Assembly (NCBI RefSeq): GCF_011045195.1
Contig: NZ_CP049200.1
Location: forward strand, 356,518 to 420,517
Direction of reading: 5' to 3'
DNA: 64,000 bases
DNA from: Caulobacter soli
GTDB lineage: Bacteria; Pseudomonadota; Alphaproteobacteria; Caulobacterales; Caulobacteraceae
Below are positions 36,005 through 45,524 of this stretch, piece by piece; the stretch's first letter is position 1; each line of letters starts with the position of its first letter. The notes under the pieces are model-generated. The model worked only from the letters and a program-made list of their open reading frames with translations. It made no database searches and was not told where the DNA came from. The position numbers were made by a program, and so were the translations under genes.

Positions 36005-37207
36005 ATGCGGGAAGCTGTTATTGTCTCGACCGCGCGAACCGCCGTGGGCCGCGCCCATCGCGGCGCCTTCAACGACACCGAGGCCCCGGTCCTGGCCGCG
36101 CACGTGGTGCGCGCGGCGGTCACGCGCGCCGGCATCGATCCGGCCCGCATCGACGATCTGTTCATGGGAACGGGAAACCAGTGGGGCACCCAGGGTTACA
36201 ACCTGGGCCGCCTGGCGGTGCCCGCCGCCGGCCTGCCCCAGAGCGTGCCCGCCTTCACCCTGGACCGCAAATGCGGCTCGGGCCTCACGGCCTTGGCCCT
36301 GGCGGCGCGGTCGATCATCGCCGGCGACATCGATGTCGCCGTGGCCGCGGGCGCGGAGTCGATCTCCCTGACGGTCAACGCCCACGCCCCGAGGTTCCGG
36401 GCGCGCTCGCAGGCGGTGATCGCCGCCGAACCCACGGCCTATATCCCGATGATCGAGACCGCCGAGATCGTCGCCGATCGCTACGGGATCAGTCGCGAGG
36501 CCCAGGACGCGTTCTCGGCCGAAAGTCATCGTCGCGCCGCGGCGGGCGTCGCCGCGGGTCGGTTCGCCGAGGAGATCGTGCCCCTGACCGTCGAGAAGGC
36601 GATCGTGGAGAAGGACGGGTCGATCTCGGGGCATCAGACCGTGACCCTGACCGCCGACGAGGGCATACGGCCGGACACCACGGCCGAGGGGCTGGCGGCG
36701 CTGAAGACCGTCTGGAAGGATGGCGAATGGGTCAAGGAAGGCCGTTTCGTGACGGCCGGCAACGCCAGCCAGCTGTCGGACGGCGCCTCGGCCCAGGTGG
36801 TGATGGAGCGGGCCGCCGCCGAACGTGAAGGCCTGGAGATCCTGGGCGTCTACCGGGGCTTCCAGGTGGCGGGCTGCGCGCCCGACGAAATGGGCATCGG
36901 ACCGGTGCTGGCGATCCCCAAATTGCTCGAACGCGCCGGCCTGACCATCGACGACATCGGCCTGTGGGAGATCAACGAGGCCTTCGCCAGCCAGGTGCTC
37001 TACTGCCGCGACACCCTGGGCATAGATCCCGCCAAGCTCAATGTCGACGGCGGGGGCATCGCCATCGGCCATCCGTTCGGCATGACCGGAAGCCGGATCA
37101 CCGGCCACGCCCTGATCGAGGGGCGCCGTCGCGGCGTCCGCTACGTCGTCGCCTCTATGTGCATCGCCGGCGGCATGGGCGCGGCGGGTCTGTTCGAGCT
37201 GGTCTGA
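36005..37207 (+). CDS. Acetyl-CoA acyltransferase (thiolase)
   Basis: The 400-residue thiolase has nucleophile Cys90 (LDRKCGSG), the NEAFASQ motif, His356 ([10 protein letters not shown]) and the second Cys386 (SMCIAGGMG). It cleaves 3-ketoacyl-CoA with CoA, the last step of beta-oxidation. Chain length or ring-derived substrate cannot be told from sequence. The start has the strongest ribosome site in the window (AGGAGG). Two acyl-CoA dehydrogenase genes follow at 34 and 2 bases, so this is a beta-oxidation operon. The neighbouring FadB-type enzyme (41073) supplies the hydratase and dehydrogenase steps. Confidence 0.92.
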   Translation: MREAVIVSTARTAVGRAHRGAFNDTEAPVLAAHVVRAAVTRAGIDPARIDDLFMGTGNQWGTQGYNLGRLAVPAAGLPQSVPAFTLDRKCGSGLTALALAARSIIAGDIDVAVAAGAESISLTVNAHAPRFRARSQAVIAAEPTAYIPMIETAEIVADRYGISREAQDAFSAESHRRAAAGVAAGRFAEEIVPLTVEKAIVEKDGSISGHQTVTLTADEGIRPDTTAEGLAALKTVWKDGEWVKEGRFVTAGNASQLSDGASAQVVMERAAAEREGLEILGVYRGFQVAGCAPDEMGIGPVLAIPKLLERAGLTIDDIGLWEINEAFASQVLYCRDTLGIDPAKLNVDGGGIAIGHPFGMTGSRITGHALIEGRRRGVRYVVASMCIAGGMGAAGLFELV

Positions 37208-37241
37208 GCGCCTCGCCCGCCTCTGTTTTCAAGGAGTTCTC

Positions 37242-38438
37242 GTGGATCTTTCATTTTCCCCTCAGGAAGAAGCCTTCCGCGCTGAAGTGCGCGCCTTCCT
37301 CGCCGCGAACCTGCCGCCGGAGCTGTCGGGCAAGGTCTGGGCGCGTCAGCGACTGAGCAAGGCCGACATGGAGCAATGGCACGCCATTCTCAACGCCCGG
37401 GGCTGGCTGGCCAGTCACTGGCCGACCCAGTGGGGCGGTCCAGGCTGGTCGGTGATCGAGCGCTTCATCTTCGAACATGAAGCGGCCCTGGCCAATACGC
37501 CGCGGATCGTGCCGTTCGGCGTCAACATGCTGGGGCCGGTGCTGATCAAGTTCGCCGCCGAGGCCCAAAAGCAAGCTTTGTTGCCCAGGATCCTCAACGG
37601 CGCCGACTGGTGGGCGCAAGGGTTCTCCGAACCGGGCGCGGGCTCGGACCTGGCCGGCCTGAAGACCACGGCGGTGCGCGATGGCGACCACTATGTCGTC
37701 AACGGCCAGAAGACGTGGACGACGCTGGGCCACTACGCCAACAAGATCTTCTGCCTGGTGCGCACCGACCCGACGGCCAAGAAACAGCAAGGCATCTCCT
37801 TCCTGCTCATCGACCTGGACGCCGAAGGCGTCCAGGTGCGCCCGATCATCACCTTGGACGGCGAGCACGAGGTCAACGAGGTGTTCTTCACCGACGTTCG
37901 GGTGCCGGTCGGCAATCTGGTCGGGGAGGAAAACCAAGGCTGGACCTACGCCAAGTATCTCCTGACCTACGAGCGCACCAACATCGCCGGGGTCGGCTTC
38001 TCGGACGCGGCGCTGGCTCGTCTCAAATGGATCGCCGAACGGCAGGTGCGCAACGGCCGGCCGCTGGTGGAGGACCCGTTGTTCGCCGCCCGCCTGGCCC
38101 GGGTCGAGATCGATCTGGAAAACATGAAAACCACCAACCTGCGGGTTCTGGCGGCGGTGGCCGGCGGCGGCGTGCCCGGCGCGGAAAGCTCGATGCTGAA
38201 GATCAAGGGCACCGAAATCCGACAGGAAATCACCAGCCTGACCCGCCGGGCGTTGGGCGCCTACGCCCAGCCGTTGACGCCCGAGGAGCTCGACGCCGGC
38301 TCCAACGCCGAACCGATCGGCCCCTCCTATGCGGCCGGCGTCGCCGCCGATTATTTCAACAATCGCAAACTGTCGATCTTCGGCGGTTCGAACGAGGTTC
38401 AGAAGAACATCGTCGCCAAGACCATCCTGGGGCTCTGA
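37242..38438 (+). CDS. Acyl-CoA dehydrogenase (large-type, first of a pair)
   Basis: The 398-residue flavoprotein starts at GTG 37242 with AAGGAG upstream. It contains WWAQGFSEPGAGSDLAGLKTTA, the ACAD FAD/substrate signature, VNGQKTWTTLGHYA, and the C-terminal IFGGSNEVQKNIVAKTILGL. The sequence resembles the FadE-type subunits that pair with a second, shorter ACAD in steroid and side-chain oxidation. The next gene begins two bases after the stop, suggesting a heteromeric enzyme. Confidence 0.92.
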   Translation: MDLSFSPQEEAFRAEVRAFLAANLPPELSGKVWARQRLSKADMEQWHAILNARGWLASHWPTQWGGPGWSVIERFIFEHEAALANTPRIVPFGVNMLGPVLIKFAAEAQKQALLPRILNGADWWAQGFSEPGAGSDLAGLKTTAVRDGDHYVVNGQKTWTTLGHYANKIFCLVRTDPTAKKQQGISFLLIDLDAEGVQVRPIITLDGEHEVNEVFFTDVRVPVGNLVGEENQGWTYAKYLLTYERTNIAGVGFSDAALARLKWIAERQVRNGRPLVEDPLFAARLARVEIDLENMKTTNLRVLAAVAGGGVPGAESSMLKIKGTEIRQEITSLTRRALGAYAQPLTPEELDAGSNAEPIGPSYAAGVAADYFNNRKLSIFGGSNEVQKNIVAKTILGL

Positions 38439-38440
38439 GC

Positions 38441-39565
38441 ATGGACTTTTCCCATAACCAAGACCGGCAGATGCTGGCGCGGACCCTGGATCGCTTCATC
38501 GCCGATCGCTACGCGCCCGAGGTCCGCAACAGGGCCGCCTATGGCCCCGCCGGCTACAGCCCGGACATCTGGGGCCAACTGGCCGATCTGGGGGTGATCG
38601 GCGCGCTGGTGAGCGAGGCCGACGGCGGCTTCGGGGGCGCCGGCTTCGACATCATGGCGGTCTTTGAAAGCCTGGGGCGCGGCCTGGTCGCCGAACCGTT
38701 CCTGACCGCGCTGCTGGCCAGCCGGGCTCTGGGGTTGGGCGGAGGGCGCGCCGCGCTGATCGAGGCGATTGTCGCCGGACAGGCGATCGTGGCGTTCGCC
38801 CATCAGGAACCGGGCGACATCGGCGTTGGCCCAACGCTCGCGACCCTGGCGCGCCCGCTGGGCGAGGGCTGGCGCTTGACCGGCGCCAAGGCGGTGGTCG
38901 GGCATCTGGCGGCCGCCGGTTCGGTCCTGGTTTCGGCGCGGGTCGAAGGCGGCGATCCGGACGCGGTGAGTCTGTTTCTCGTGCCCACGGACGCGGTCGG
39001 CGTTCGCGTGCGCGGCTATGGCGACATCGACGGCGGCGGCTCTGGCGAGCTGACCCTGGAGGACGCCGTCCTGGGTGCGGACGCGCTGGTCGGAAAACTC
39101 CATGGCGCGGGTCCGATCCTCGAGGCCGCGCAGGCGTATGGCGCCCTGGCCCTGGCGGCCGAAGCGCTCGGAGCCATGGAGGTGGTCAAGGACCATACGG
39201 TCGAGTTTCTGCGCACCCGGTTCCAGTTTGGCGTGGCGATCGGCGGCTTTCAGGCCCTGCAGCACCGCATGGCCGATCTGCTGATCGAGATCGAGCAGGC
39301 CCGTTCGGCGGTGATCAATGCGGCGGCGGCGGTCGATGGCCCGCGTCTGGCGCGCGAGCGCGCGGTCTCGGCGGCCAAATACACGGTCGGCAAGGTGGGC
39401 GCGCGGGTCGCCGAGGAGGCGATCCAGATGCATGGCGGGATCGGCATGACCTGGGAGCTGCCGTTGTCGCACTACGCCAAGCGTCTGGTGATGATCGATC
39501 ATCAGCTCGGCGACGAAGACCTGCACCTGGCGCGCTATATCGCCTTGAGCACCCAGACGGCCTGA
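38441..39565 (+). CDS. Acyl-CoA dehydrogenase (second of a pair)
   Basis: The 374-residue protein starts MDFSHNQDRQMLARTLDRF and ends QMHGGIGMTWELPLSHYAKRLVMID. The N-terminal half is diverged from the first ACAD (no full SEPxxGSD motif, instead AFAHQEPGDIGVGPTLAT), as seen in the partner subunits of alpha2-beta2 FadE dehydrogenases. It starts 2 bases after the upstream gene, so it is almost certainly co-translated. It ends at a perfect 20-bp inverted repeat. Confidence 0.9.
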   Translation: MDFSHNQDRQMLARTLDRFIADRYAPEVRNRAAYGPAGYSPDIWGQLADLGVIGALVSEADGGFGGAGFDIMAVFESLGRGLVAEPFLTALLASRALGLGGGRAALIEAIVAGQAIVAFAHQEPGDIGVGPTLATLARPLGEGWRLTGAKAVVGHLAAAGSVLVSARVEGGDPDAVSLFLVPTDAVGVRVRGYGDIDGGGSGELTLEDAVLGADALVGKLHGAGPILEAAQAYGALALAAEALGAMEVVKDHTVEFLRTRFQFGVAIGGFQALQHRMADLLIEIEQARSAVINAAAAVDGPRLARERAVSAAKYTVGKVGARVAEEAIQMHGGIGMTWELPLSHYAKRLVMIDHQLGDEDLHLARYIALSTQTA

Positions 39566-39586
39566 GTCCCCGGGGGGACTGAGGCC

Positions 39587-39644
39587 GGCCCGACGGACCC
39601 ATGACGAGACCAGGCCTGCAGCCGCGTCATGGGTCCGTCGGGCC
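39587..39644. terminator. Perfect 20-bp inverted repeat between convergent genes
   Basis: Arms 39587-39606 and 39625-39644 are exact complements (left arm GGCCCGACGGACCCATGACG) with an 18-base loop. It lies between the ACAD operon (ends 39565) and the tandem TetR gene (ends 39659, minus), so it can terminate both strands. It is longer than a typical terminator. Confidence 0.75.
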
Positions 39645-39658
39645 AGACCTTGATCGGA

Positions 39659-40888
39659 CTAATTCAGGACGCCTGTGAACAGAGGCTTGGCATAGGCGCT
39701 GGACGCCTCGTCCGGCGTGATGCCCGGCGCCCAGAGCGGCAGGTCGGCCGCGCCGTTGATCATCGCCGTCAGGATTTCGGCGGCGATGGCGGGATCGACG
39801 GGCCGCACGGAGCCGTCGATCATGCCGTCGGTGATCTGGCCGGCGAAATGGGCGGTCTGGCGGGCCATGGTCACCATCAGGTTTTGTCGACTGGCGGGCG
39901 GAGAGGCCGCCAGGGCCATGTAACGCAGCAAGGGTCCATGGTCGCTCAGTTGACGCCGCACCAAGGCGTCCCCTTCGGCCGCCAAGCGGTCCATCAGCGA
40001 CGCGCCGGTCGTGACCGAGGCGCGCTGGGCGTCGTGAACGATCTGGAAGCTGCGGTCGAAACACTCGGCGACTAGGTCGTCCTTGGTTTCGTTGTGGTGA
40101 TAGAAGGAGCCCTTGGTCACGTTCAGTCGAGCCGAGATCTTGTCGACCGACGCGCCTTGGAAGCCTTCGGCGTTGATCATCTCCGTCGCCACGCGCAGGA
40201 ACGCCTCGCGGGACACGGCCGCGGGGTCGTAGACCAGCGCGTCGAAACCCTGCAACGGGGCCGGCGGCCAGGACAGGGCGGTCTTGGCGAAGCCCTCGAT
40301 CAGCACGTCGGCCATGCGCTCGGCCGCGCGTGGATAGTCTTCAGGTTGGTAGCGCGCCGCCCAGGTGCGGGCCCACAACACCGTGGACAAGACCAGGTGG
40401 GTGCGCGCGTTCTCTTCCCGGCGCTCGAAGGCCGGGCCAGATATTGGCCGCAGCAACGCGCGCAGCGCGCGAAAGAGTTCGTTGAACGCGGCGTTGACCG
40501 CCTGCGCCTGCGGTCCCGTCAACGCCCGCATGTCATAGAAGTTGATCAACTCGGCCCGGCGGCCGGCGGCGATGTCGGCGAGAAGCTCGAAATATCCCGT
40601 CAGGAACGCGCGCAACCGCCGCTCCGGCGTGGCCTCCGCGGCGGCCCGGGCCAAGGGGGGAGCGAAGGCCTCGGTGCTTCGCATCAGGCAGGCCGCCGCC
40701 AGATCCTCCTTGCGCTTGTAATAGTAGGTCACGCTCTGGGTGATCAGGCCGACCGCCTGACCGACATCCGACAACGTCGCGCCCCGAAGGCCTTTTTCGT
40801 TGAACAGGCGCGCGGCCGCTTCGACGAGCGCCTCGCGTTTGAGCTCATAGCGGTCGGTCTGGCCGTCGGTCGTGGTTCGCCTGGTCAT
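39659..40888 (-). CDS. Regulator with two tandem TetR DNA-binding domains
   Basis: The 409-residue protein carries two complete TetR-type units. The first HTH is at residues 16-66 (KREALVEAAARLFNEKGLRG...SDVGQAVGLITQSVTYYYKRKEDL), followed by a ligand-binding-like helical domain. The second HTH is at 227-275 (SREAFLRVATEMINAEGFQG...KISARLNVTKGSFYHHNETKDDL) with its own C-terminal domain. Ordinary TetR proteins are about 200 residues with one HTH, so this is a natural fusion. It is divergent from the FadB-type gene with 184 bases between them, and downstream of the ACAD/thiolase operon. Control of this fatty-acid or side-chain oxidation block is inferred. Confidence 0.88.
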   Translation of the reverse strand: MTRRTTTDGQTDRYELKREALVEAAARLFNEKGLRGATLSDVGQAVGLITQSVTYYYKRKEDLAAACLMRSTEAFAPPLARAAAEATPERRLRAFLTGYFELLADIAAGRRAELINFYDMRALTGPQAQAVNAAFNELFRALRALLRPISGPAFERREENARTHLVLSTVLWARTWAARYQPEDYPRAAERMADVLIEGFAKTALSWPPAPLQGFDALVYDPAAVSREAFLRVATEMINAEGFQGASVDKISARLNVTKGSFYHHNETKDDLVAECFDRSFQIVHDAQRASVTTGASLMDRLAAEGDALVRRQLSDHGPLLRYMALAASPPASRQNLMVTMARQTAHFAGQITDGMIDGSVRPVDPAIAAEILTAMINGAADLPLWAPGITPDEASSAYAKPLFTGVLN

Positions 40889-41044
40889 GGAGCCGCTCTA
40901 ACAATTCACCGCCGACTAGAACAGCCTGTCGAACCCCGCCCTGCGCATCGGCCGCGCCGGGCCGGTCGAGCCCAGCGTCCGCAAGCTGGCGTTTGTCGCT
41001 CACCTTCGCTTGATTGAGACAAAGAGTATGGGCATTACTGCCGC

Positions 41045-41069
41045 AAAATAATGAGTCATAGGAAATTTT
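41045..41069. promoter_or_regulatory. AT-rich element with AATGAGTCAT in the fadB promoter region
   Basis: AAAAT...ATTTT arms (41045-41049 and 41065-41069) enclose ATGAGTCAT (41051-41059), a 9-bp odd-centred palindrome. The AATGAGTC core also occurs upstream of the thiolase operon (35918-35925). It is a candidate operator for the divergent tandem TetR regulator. Confidence 0.4.
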
Positions 41070-41072
41070 CAG

Positions 41073-43148
41073 ATGCCCGTGATGTCTCCGGCCGCCGATC
41101 CTGTTTCGCTTCGCCGTGACCGTGAGGTTCGGATCATCACCATCGACAATCCGCCCGTGAACGCTTTGTCGACCGCGGTGCGGGCCGGCCTGGTGCGGGC
41201 CCTGCGGCAGGCCGCGGCCGATGACGCCGTCCAGGCGATCGTCCTGGTCTGCGCCGGGCGCTCGTTCATCGCCGGGGCCGACATCTCGGAATTCGGCAAA
41301 CCGCCGCAGGCTCCGTCGCTGCCGGACGTCATCGCCGCCCTGGACGCCAGCCCCAAGCCGATCATCGCGGCCATCCAAGGCTCGGCGCTTGGCGGCGGCC
41401 TGGAGGTGGCCCTGGCTTGCCATTACCGGATCGCCGCGGCGTCCGCCCGCCTGGGGCTGCCGGAAGTCAAGCTGGGGCTGTTGCCCGGCGCCGGCGGCAC
41501 GCAACGGCTGCCCCGGGCGGTTGGGGTGGCCACGGCGCTGGAGATGATCGCCCTGGGCGAGCCGGTGTCGGCGTCGGCGGCTTTGAAATCGGGTCTGATC
41601 GACCGGGTCGCGCAGGGCGAGGACTTGCTCGCCGACGCCGTCGCCTTCGCCCGTGAACAGATCGCCGCGGGCGCCGCGCCCCGCCGGCTCAGCGCCGCGC
41701 CCGCGCCGCTGGCCGAGGCGGCGGTGTTCGAGGCTTTTCGCAAGACGCATGCGCGACGTTTCCGTGGGTTCGCCGCGCCGGCGGCCTGTATCGAGGCGGT
41801 GGAGGCCTCCGCCCGGCTGCCGTTCGCCGACGGCGTCGCGCAGGAGCGCTCCCTGTTCCTGGGCCTTTTGAGCGGAGACCAGTCAGCGGCCCAGCGCCAT
41901 GTGTTTTTCGCCGAGCGCACCGCCGCCAAGGTTCCGGGCCTGCCCGCCGACGCCGCGCCCCGCCCCATCGGCCGGGTCGGGGTGATCGGCGCGGGCACCA
42001 TGGGCGGGGGCATCGCCATGAGCTTCCTCAACGCTGGCCTGCCGGTGGTGATCGTCGAGGCCAAGCCCGAGGCGCTCGAGCGCGGTCTGGCGACGATCCG
42101 GGCGACCTACGAGGCGGCCGCGGCCAAGGGGCGGCTTTCGCCGGAGGCCCTGGAGGCGCGGCTGGCGGCGCTGAGCGGGGCCTTGTCCTACACGGCCCTG
42201 GCCGATTGCGATCTCATCGTTGAGGCCGTGTTCGAGGACATGGCGGTGAAGAAAAGCGTATTCGCCCAGCTCGACGCCGTCGCCAAGCCCGGCGCGATCC
42301 TGGCCTCCAACACCTCCTATCTCGACCTGGACGAGATCGCCGCCGCCACCGGCCGTCCCGAAAGCGTGGTCGGGCTGCACTTCTTCTCGCCCGCTCACAT
42401 CATGAAGTTGCTCGAGGTGGTGCGCGGCGCGAAGACCGCCCCCGATGTCGTGGCCACGGCGATGCAACTGGGCAAGACCCTGGGCAAGGTCGCGGTTCTG
42501 GTGGGGGTGTGCTTTGGCTTCATTGGCAACCGCATGCTCGCCCAACGCCAGCGCGAGGCCACCAAGCTGGTGCTGGAAGGCGCCCTGCCCTGGGATGTCG
42601 ACCGTGTCCTGTATGATTTTGGCCTGCCGATGGGGCCGTTCGCGATGTCCGACCTCGCCGGCCTGGACCTGGGGTGGTCGCGGGAAACCTCCAAGGGCGA
42701 GACGTTGCGCGAACGGCTCTGCGAACGGGATCGTCGCGGCCAGAAGACCGGCGCGGGCTACTACGACTATGACGCCGCGCGTCGTACCACCCCGTCCGCG
42801 GTCACCGAACAGATCATCCTGGACCTGTGCCGCGAACAGGGCCGGGAGCGCCGGTTGATTTCCGATCAGGAGATCTTGGAGCGCTGCCTGTTTCCGATGA
42901 TCAACGAGGCGGCCAAGATCCTGGAGGAGGGCATCGCCCTGCGCGCCTCCGACATCGATGTGGTGTGGGTCTCGGGTTATGGCTGGCCGACCTATACCGG
43001 CGGTCCGATGTATTGGGCTGACAAGATTGGCCTGAAGACCGTCCTGGCGGGGCTGAAGGATCATGCCCAGGCTTTGGGGCCGGAGGCGGCGCCCGCGCCG
43101 CTGCTCGAGCGCCTGGCCGGCGCGGACGGGCGTTTCGCCGACCTCTAG
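41073..43148 (+). CDS. FadB-type enoyl-CoA hydratase / 3-hydroxyacyl-CoA dehydrogenase
   Basis: The 691-residue bifunctional enzyme has an N-terminal crotonase domain (about 1-190; SFIAGADISEF, GGGLEVALACHYR, LPEVKLGLLPGAGGTQRLPR). A Rossmann 3-hydroxyacyl-CoA dehydrogenase domain follows (about 295-480; VGVIGAGTMGGGIAMSFLNAG, LHFFSPAHIMKLLEVV), then two C-terminal dehydrogenase repeats (about 485-690). It performs the hydration and NAD+-dependent oxidation steps of beta-oxidation. The start ATG is at 41073; ATG 41082 is a possible alternative. It is divergent from the tandem TetR and probably shares its regulation with the thiolase/ACAD operon. Confidence 0.93.
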   Translation: MPVMSPAADPVSLRRDREVRIITIDNPPVNALSTAVRAGLVRALRQAAADDAVQAIVLVCAGRSFIAGADISEFGKPPQAPSLPDVIAALDASPKPIIAAIQGSALGGGLEVALACHYRIAAASARLGLPEVKLGLLPGAGGTQRLPRAVGVATALEMIALGEPVSASAALKSGLIDRVAQGEDLLADAVAFAREQIAAGAAPRRLSAAPAPLAEAAVFEAFRKTHARRFRGFAAPAACIEAVEASARLPFADGVAQERSLFLGLLSGDQSAAQRHVFFAERTAAKVPGLPADAAPRPIGRVGVIGAGTMGGGIAMSFLNAGLPVVIVEAKPEALERGLATIRATYEAAAAKGRLSPEALEARLAALSGALSYTALADCDLIVEAVFEDMAVKKSVFAQLDAVAKPGAILASNTSYLDLDEIAAATGRPESVVGLHFFSPAHIMKLLEVVRGAKTAPDVVATAMQLGKTLGKVAVLVGVCFGFIGNRMLAQRQREATKLVLEGALPWDVDRVLYDFGLPMGPFAMSDLAGLDLGWSRETSKGETLRERLCERDRRGQKTGAGYYDYDAARRTTPSAVTEQIILDLCREQGRERRLISDQEILERCLFPMINEAAKILEEGIALRASDIDVVWVSGYGWPTYTGGPMYWADKIGLKTVLAGLKDHAQALGPEAAPAPLLERLAGADGRFADL

Positions 43149-43252
43149 CGGGGCGACGGTCGTCGACGCCCGCGGCCGGTCGGCGCGGGTGTCGGGCTGG
43201 CATGCGCTAGCGGTCCCACCGGCTATGGGCGCGTGACGCGCGCCGTCCTTGG

Positions 43253-44161
43253 CTAGATTCCCTTCGCGGCGAGGGCGACAACCTCGCGAAACCAGGCGTG
43301 AGCGTCGTCGGAATTCCGGTTCGGCGCCCAAAAAAGCGCGATGTCGAGCGTCGCGGCCGGCGTCGGCGGGGGCAGGACCTCCAACCCGGCGAGGTCTTCG
43401 AACCGTCGGGCCAGACGCTCCTGCACCATCGCCAAGGCCGAGGTCTCGCCGACCATGAAGGTCAGCGCCGCGAAGCTCGAGCAGGTCAGCACCGTGGAGC
43501 TCGCGGTTTGGCGGCGAGGCTGCAGCAAGCTGTTTTGATCACCATCCAAGGTAGGGCCAGGTTGGTATCGCACATGGGCCGCGGCCTTGAAGGCTTGCGG
43601 GCCGATGCGCCCGTCGACGATCGCCGGATGCCCCCGCGCGGCTATGCAGACGAGCTCTTCCTGAAACAGCGTGCGGGCGCGCAGGCCCTCGACGGGAACA
43701 TACGACCGCGGGGCGATGATCGCGTCGAGCTTGCCAGCGAGCATGTCGCCGACGCAGTGCTCGGTCAGGTCGACCAGCTCCAGGCGCACATGCGGGGCGT
43801 CGCGCTCGAGTATCTTGAGGATCGCCGGCATCAGGACGAAGGCGGCATAATCGGCGGTGCCGAGCATGAACCGGTCCGTGGCGACAGCGGGGTCGAACGC
43901 GTCTCGCGCCACCGTCCGCTCGATTTGCGCGATCAGGGCGGCGATCTTGGGTTTCAGGGCCTCGGCGCGGGGCGTCATCTGCATTTGCCGGCCGACCAGG
44001 ACCAGAAGCTCATCGCCCAGCGCCGTGCGCAGGCGTTTGAGCGCGCTGCTGGCGGCCGACTGGGTGATGTTCAGCTGGACGGCCGCCCGCGTCACGTTCT
44101 GCTCGCGCAACAACGCATCCAGTACGACCAGCAGATTGAGGTCCAACCCGTTGAGACCCAT
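43253..44161 (-). CDS. LysR-family transcriptional regulator
   Basis: The 302-residue protein has an N-terminal winged helix-turn-helix (LDLNLLVVLDALLREQNVTRAAVQLNITQSAASSALKRLR) and a periplasmic-binding-like effector domain ending before residue 302. The LNLLxxLDALLxExxVTRAA pattern is that of the NodD/NahR-like LysR group, which often controls aromatic catabolism. I chose ATG 44161 because GGGGGG lies six bases upstream; ATG 44167 is also possible. It is divergent from the flavin monooxygenase gene at 44342, the classic arrangement for an activator and its target. Confidence 0.9.
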   Translation of the reverse strand: MGLNGLDLNLLVVLDALLREQNVTRAAVQLNITQSAASSALKRLRTALGDELLVLVGRQMQMTPRAEALKPKIAALIAQIERTVARDAFDPAVATDRFMLGTADYAAFVLMPAILKILERDAPHVRLELVDLTEHCVGDMLAGKLDAIIAPRSYVPVEGLRARTLFQEELVCIAARGHPAIVDGRIGPQAFKAAAHVRYQPGPTLDGDQNSLLQPRRQTASSTVLTCSSFAALTFMVGETSALAMVQERLARRFEDLAGLEVLPPPTPAATLDIALFWAPNRNSDDAHAWFREVVALAAKGI

Positions 44162-44341
44162 CGCCATCCCCCCATCGATCCGCGTTTGTCGGCGGCAATC
44201 CATAAACCAAATTAATACAAGAGAGTAATGTCATCAATTTCACAACTGGGATTGCGGCGCCTAGTCTGGGATCAACCAAGGATCGCGCGGACCTCGAAGC
44301 TCCACCGGTCGCAAATCAAACAGGATGAGGAAGCCGCGCAC

Positions 44342-45520
44342 ATGGCCTACGACATGTCTCCGCACTATTCGATCGACGCCGCCCTGGTGGAGCGCGCGCG
44401 CGGACTGCAAGAGGGCCTGAAGGCCAACTACAAGCGCGGCGACGAAGATCGACGCCTGCCCGAGGCCAATTTCGAGAGCCTGAAGCAAGCCGATCTGCTG
44501 CGGGTCCTGGTGCCTCGCCGGCTTGGCGGACATGGCGCCAAGATGACCACGCAGCTGGCCGTGGCGGCGGCGGTGGCCAAGGGCTGTCCCGCGACGGCCT
44601 GGGTGCAGTCCCTGATCAACATCACTACCTGGGCGATGACCGCTCTGCCTGATGCGGGTCAGCAGGAGGTGTTTCTGGGCGAAGAGCGTCCGTTCGTCTG
44701 CGGCGTCCTAACCCCTGGGGGCGCGGCTCGCCCGACCGACGGCGGCTATCTGGTGACGGGCAAGTGGCCCTACGCCTCCGGATCCTATCACGCCAACTGG
44801 GGCACGGGCGGGGTGATGATCCTGGACGACCAGGGGATGGCGACCGGCGTTGGTACGGCCTGCATGCGGATGAGCGACCTTACGATCCAGGACACCTGGA
44901 AGGTGGTGGGCATGCGCGGGACCGGCAGCAACACCCTGGTGGCCGAGGATGTCTTCATTCCGCACGGGCGTCTGCTTCAAGTCGCGGCCCCGAACAAGAA
45001 GCTCGATTCCGAAGAAGCGGCGGACCATTGGCCGGTTGGCGCGGCGCTGTCGGTGGTGCTGGTGGGGCCTCTGCTGGGCATGGCCGAGGCCGTGCTCGAG
45101 CTCGTCGTCGCCAGCGCCGAGAAGAAGGGCTTCGCCTACACGACGTTCCCGCGCCTGGTCGATTCCCACGTGGCCATGCGCGACATCGGTCAATCGGCCT
45201 CAGAGATCCACGCGGCCAAGCTGCTGGCCTTCGACGCGGCCGCGACGATCGACGCGGGAGGCCCCGGGGTCGAGGTCAGCGTGTTCGAGCGCAATCGACT
45301 GCGCGCCGCCTGCGGTCATGCCTGCGCCCTGCTCAGAACCGCCGTTGATCGCCTGGTCTCGGTGTCCGGCGCCTCGTCCTTCGCCGAGGCGAGCCTGGTG
45401 CAGCGCTACTGGAAGGATCTGAACGTCGCTTCGCGGCACGCCTTCCTCGGCACCGAGCAATCGTTCGAGCAGTTTGGCCGCTCGCTCGTCGGCTCCAGCG
45501 ACATCTTTGTTGTGGTCTAG
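44342..45520 (+). CDS. Flavin-dependent monooxygenase, HsaA/ACAD-like (group D)
   Basis: The 392-residue protein has the acyl-CoA-dehydrogenase fold of group D flavin monooxygenases such as HsaA and the HpaB-like phenol hydroxylases. It contains GGHGAKMTTQLAVAAAVAKGCPATAWVQSL, KWPYASGSYHANW and VVGMRGTGSNTLVAEDVFIP. These enzymes hydroxylate phenols using FMNH2 from a separate reductase, and a reductase-like gene follows at once. The ATG at 44342 is preceded by GAGGAAG; the longer frame to 44228 crosses the LysR promoter. It is divergent from the LysR gene. Exact substrate is not readable. Confidence 0.85.
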   Translation: MAYDMSPHYSIDAALVERARGLQEGLKANYKRGDEDRRLPEANFESLKQADLLRVLVPRRLGGHGAKMTTQLAVAAAVAKGCPATAWVQSLINITTWAMTALPDAGQQEVFLGEERPFVCGVLTPGGAARPTDGGYLVTGKWPYASGSYHANWGTGGVMILDDQGMATGVGTACMRMSDLTIQDTWKVVGMRGTGSNTLVAEDVFIPHGRLLQVAAPNKKLDSEEAADHWPVGAALSVVLVGPLLGMAEAVLELVVASAEKKGFAYTTFPRLVDSHVAMRDIGQSASEIHAAKLLAFDAAATIDAGGPGVEVSVFERNRLRAACGHACALLRTAVDRLVSVSGASSFAEASLVQRYWKDLNVASRHAFLGTEQSFEQFGRSLVGSSDIFVVV

Positions 45521-45524
45521 GCCG

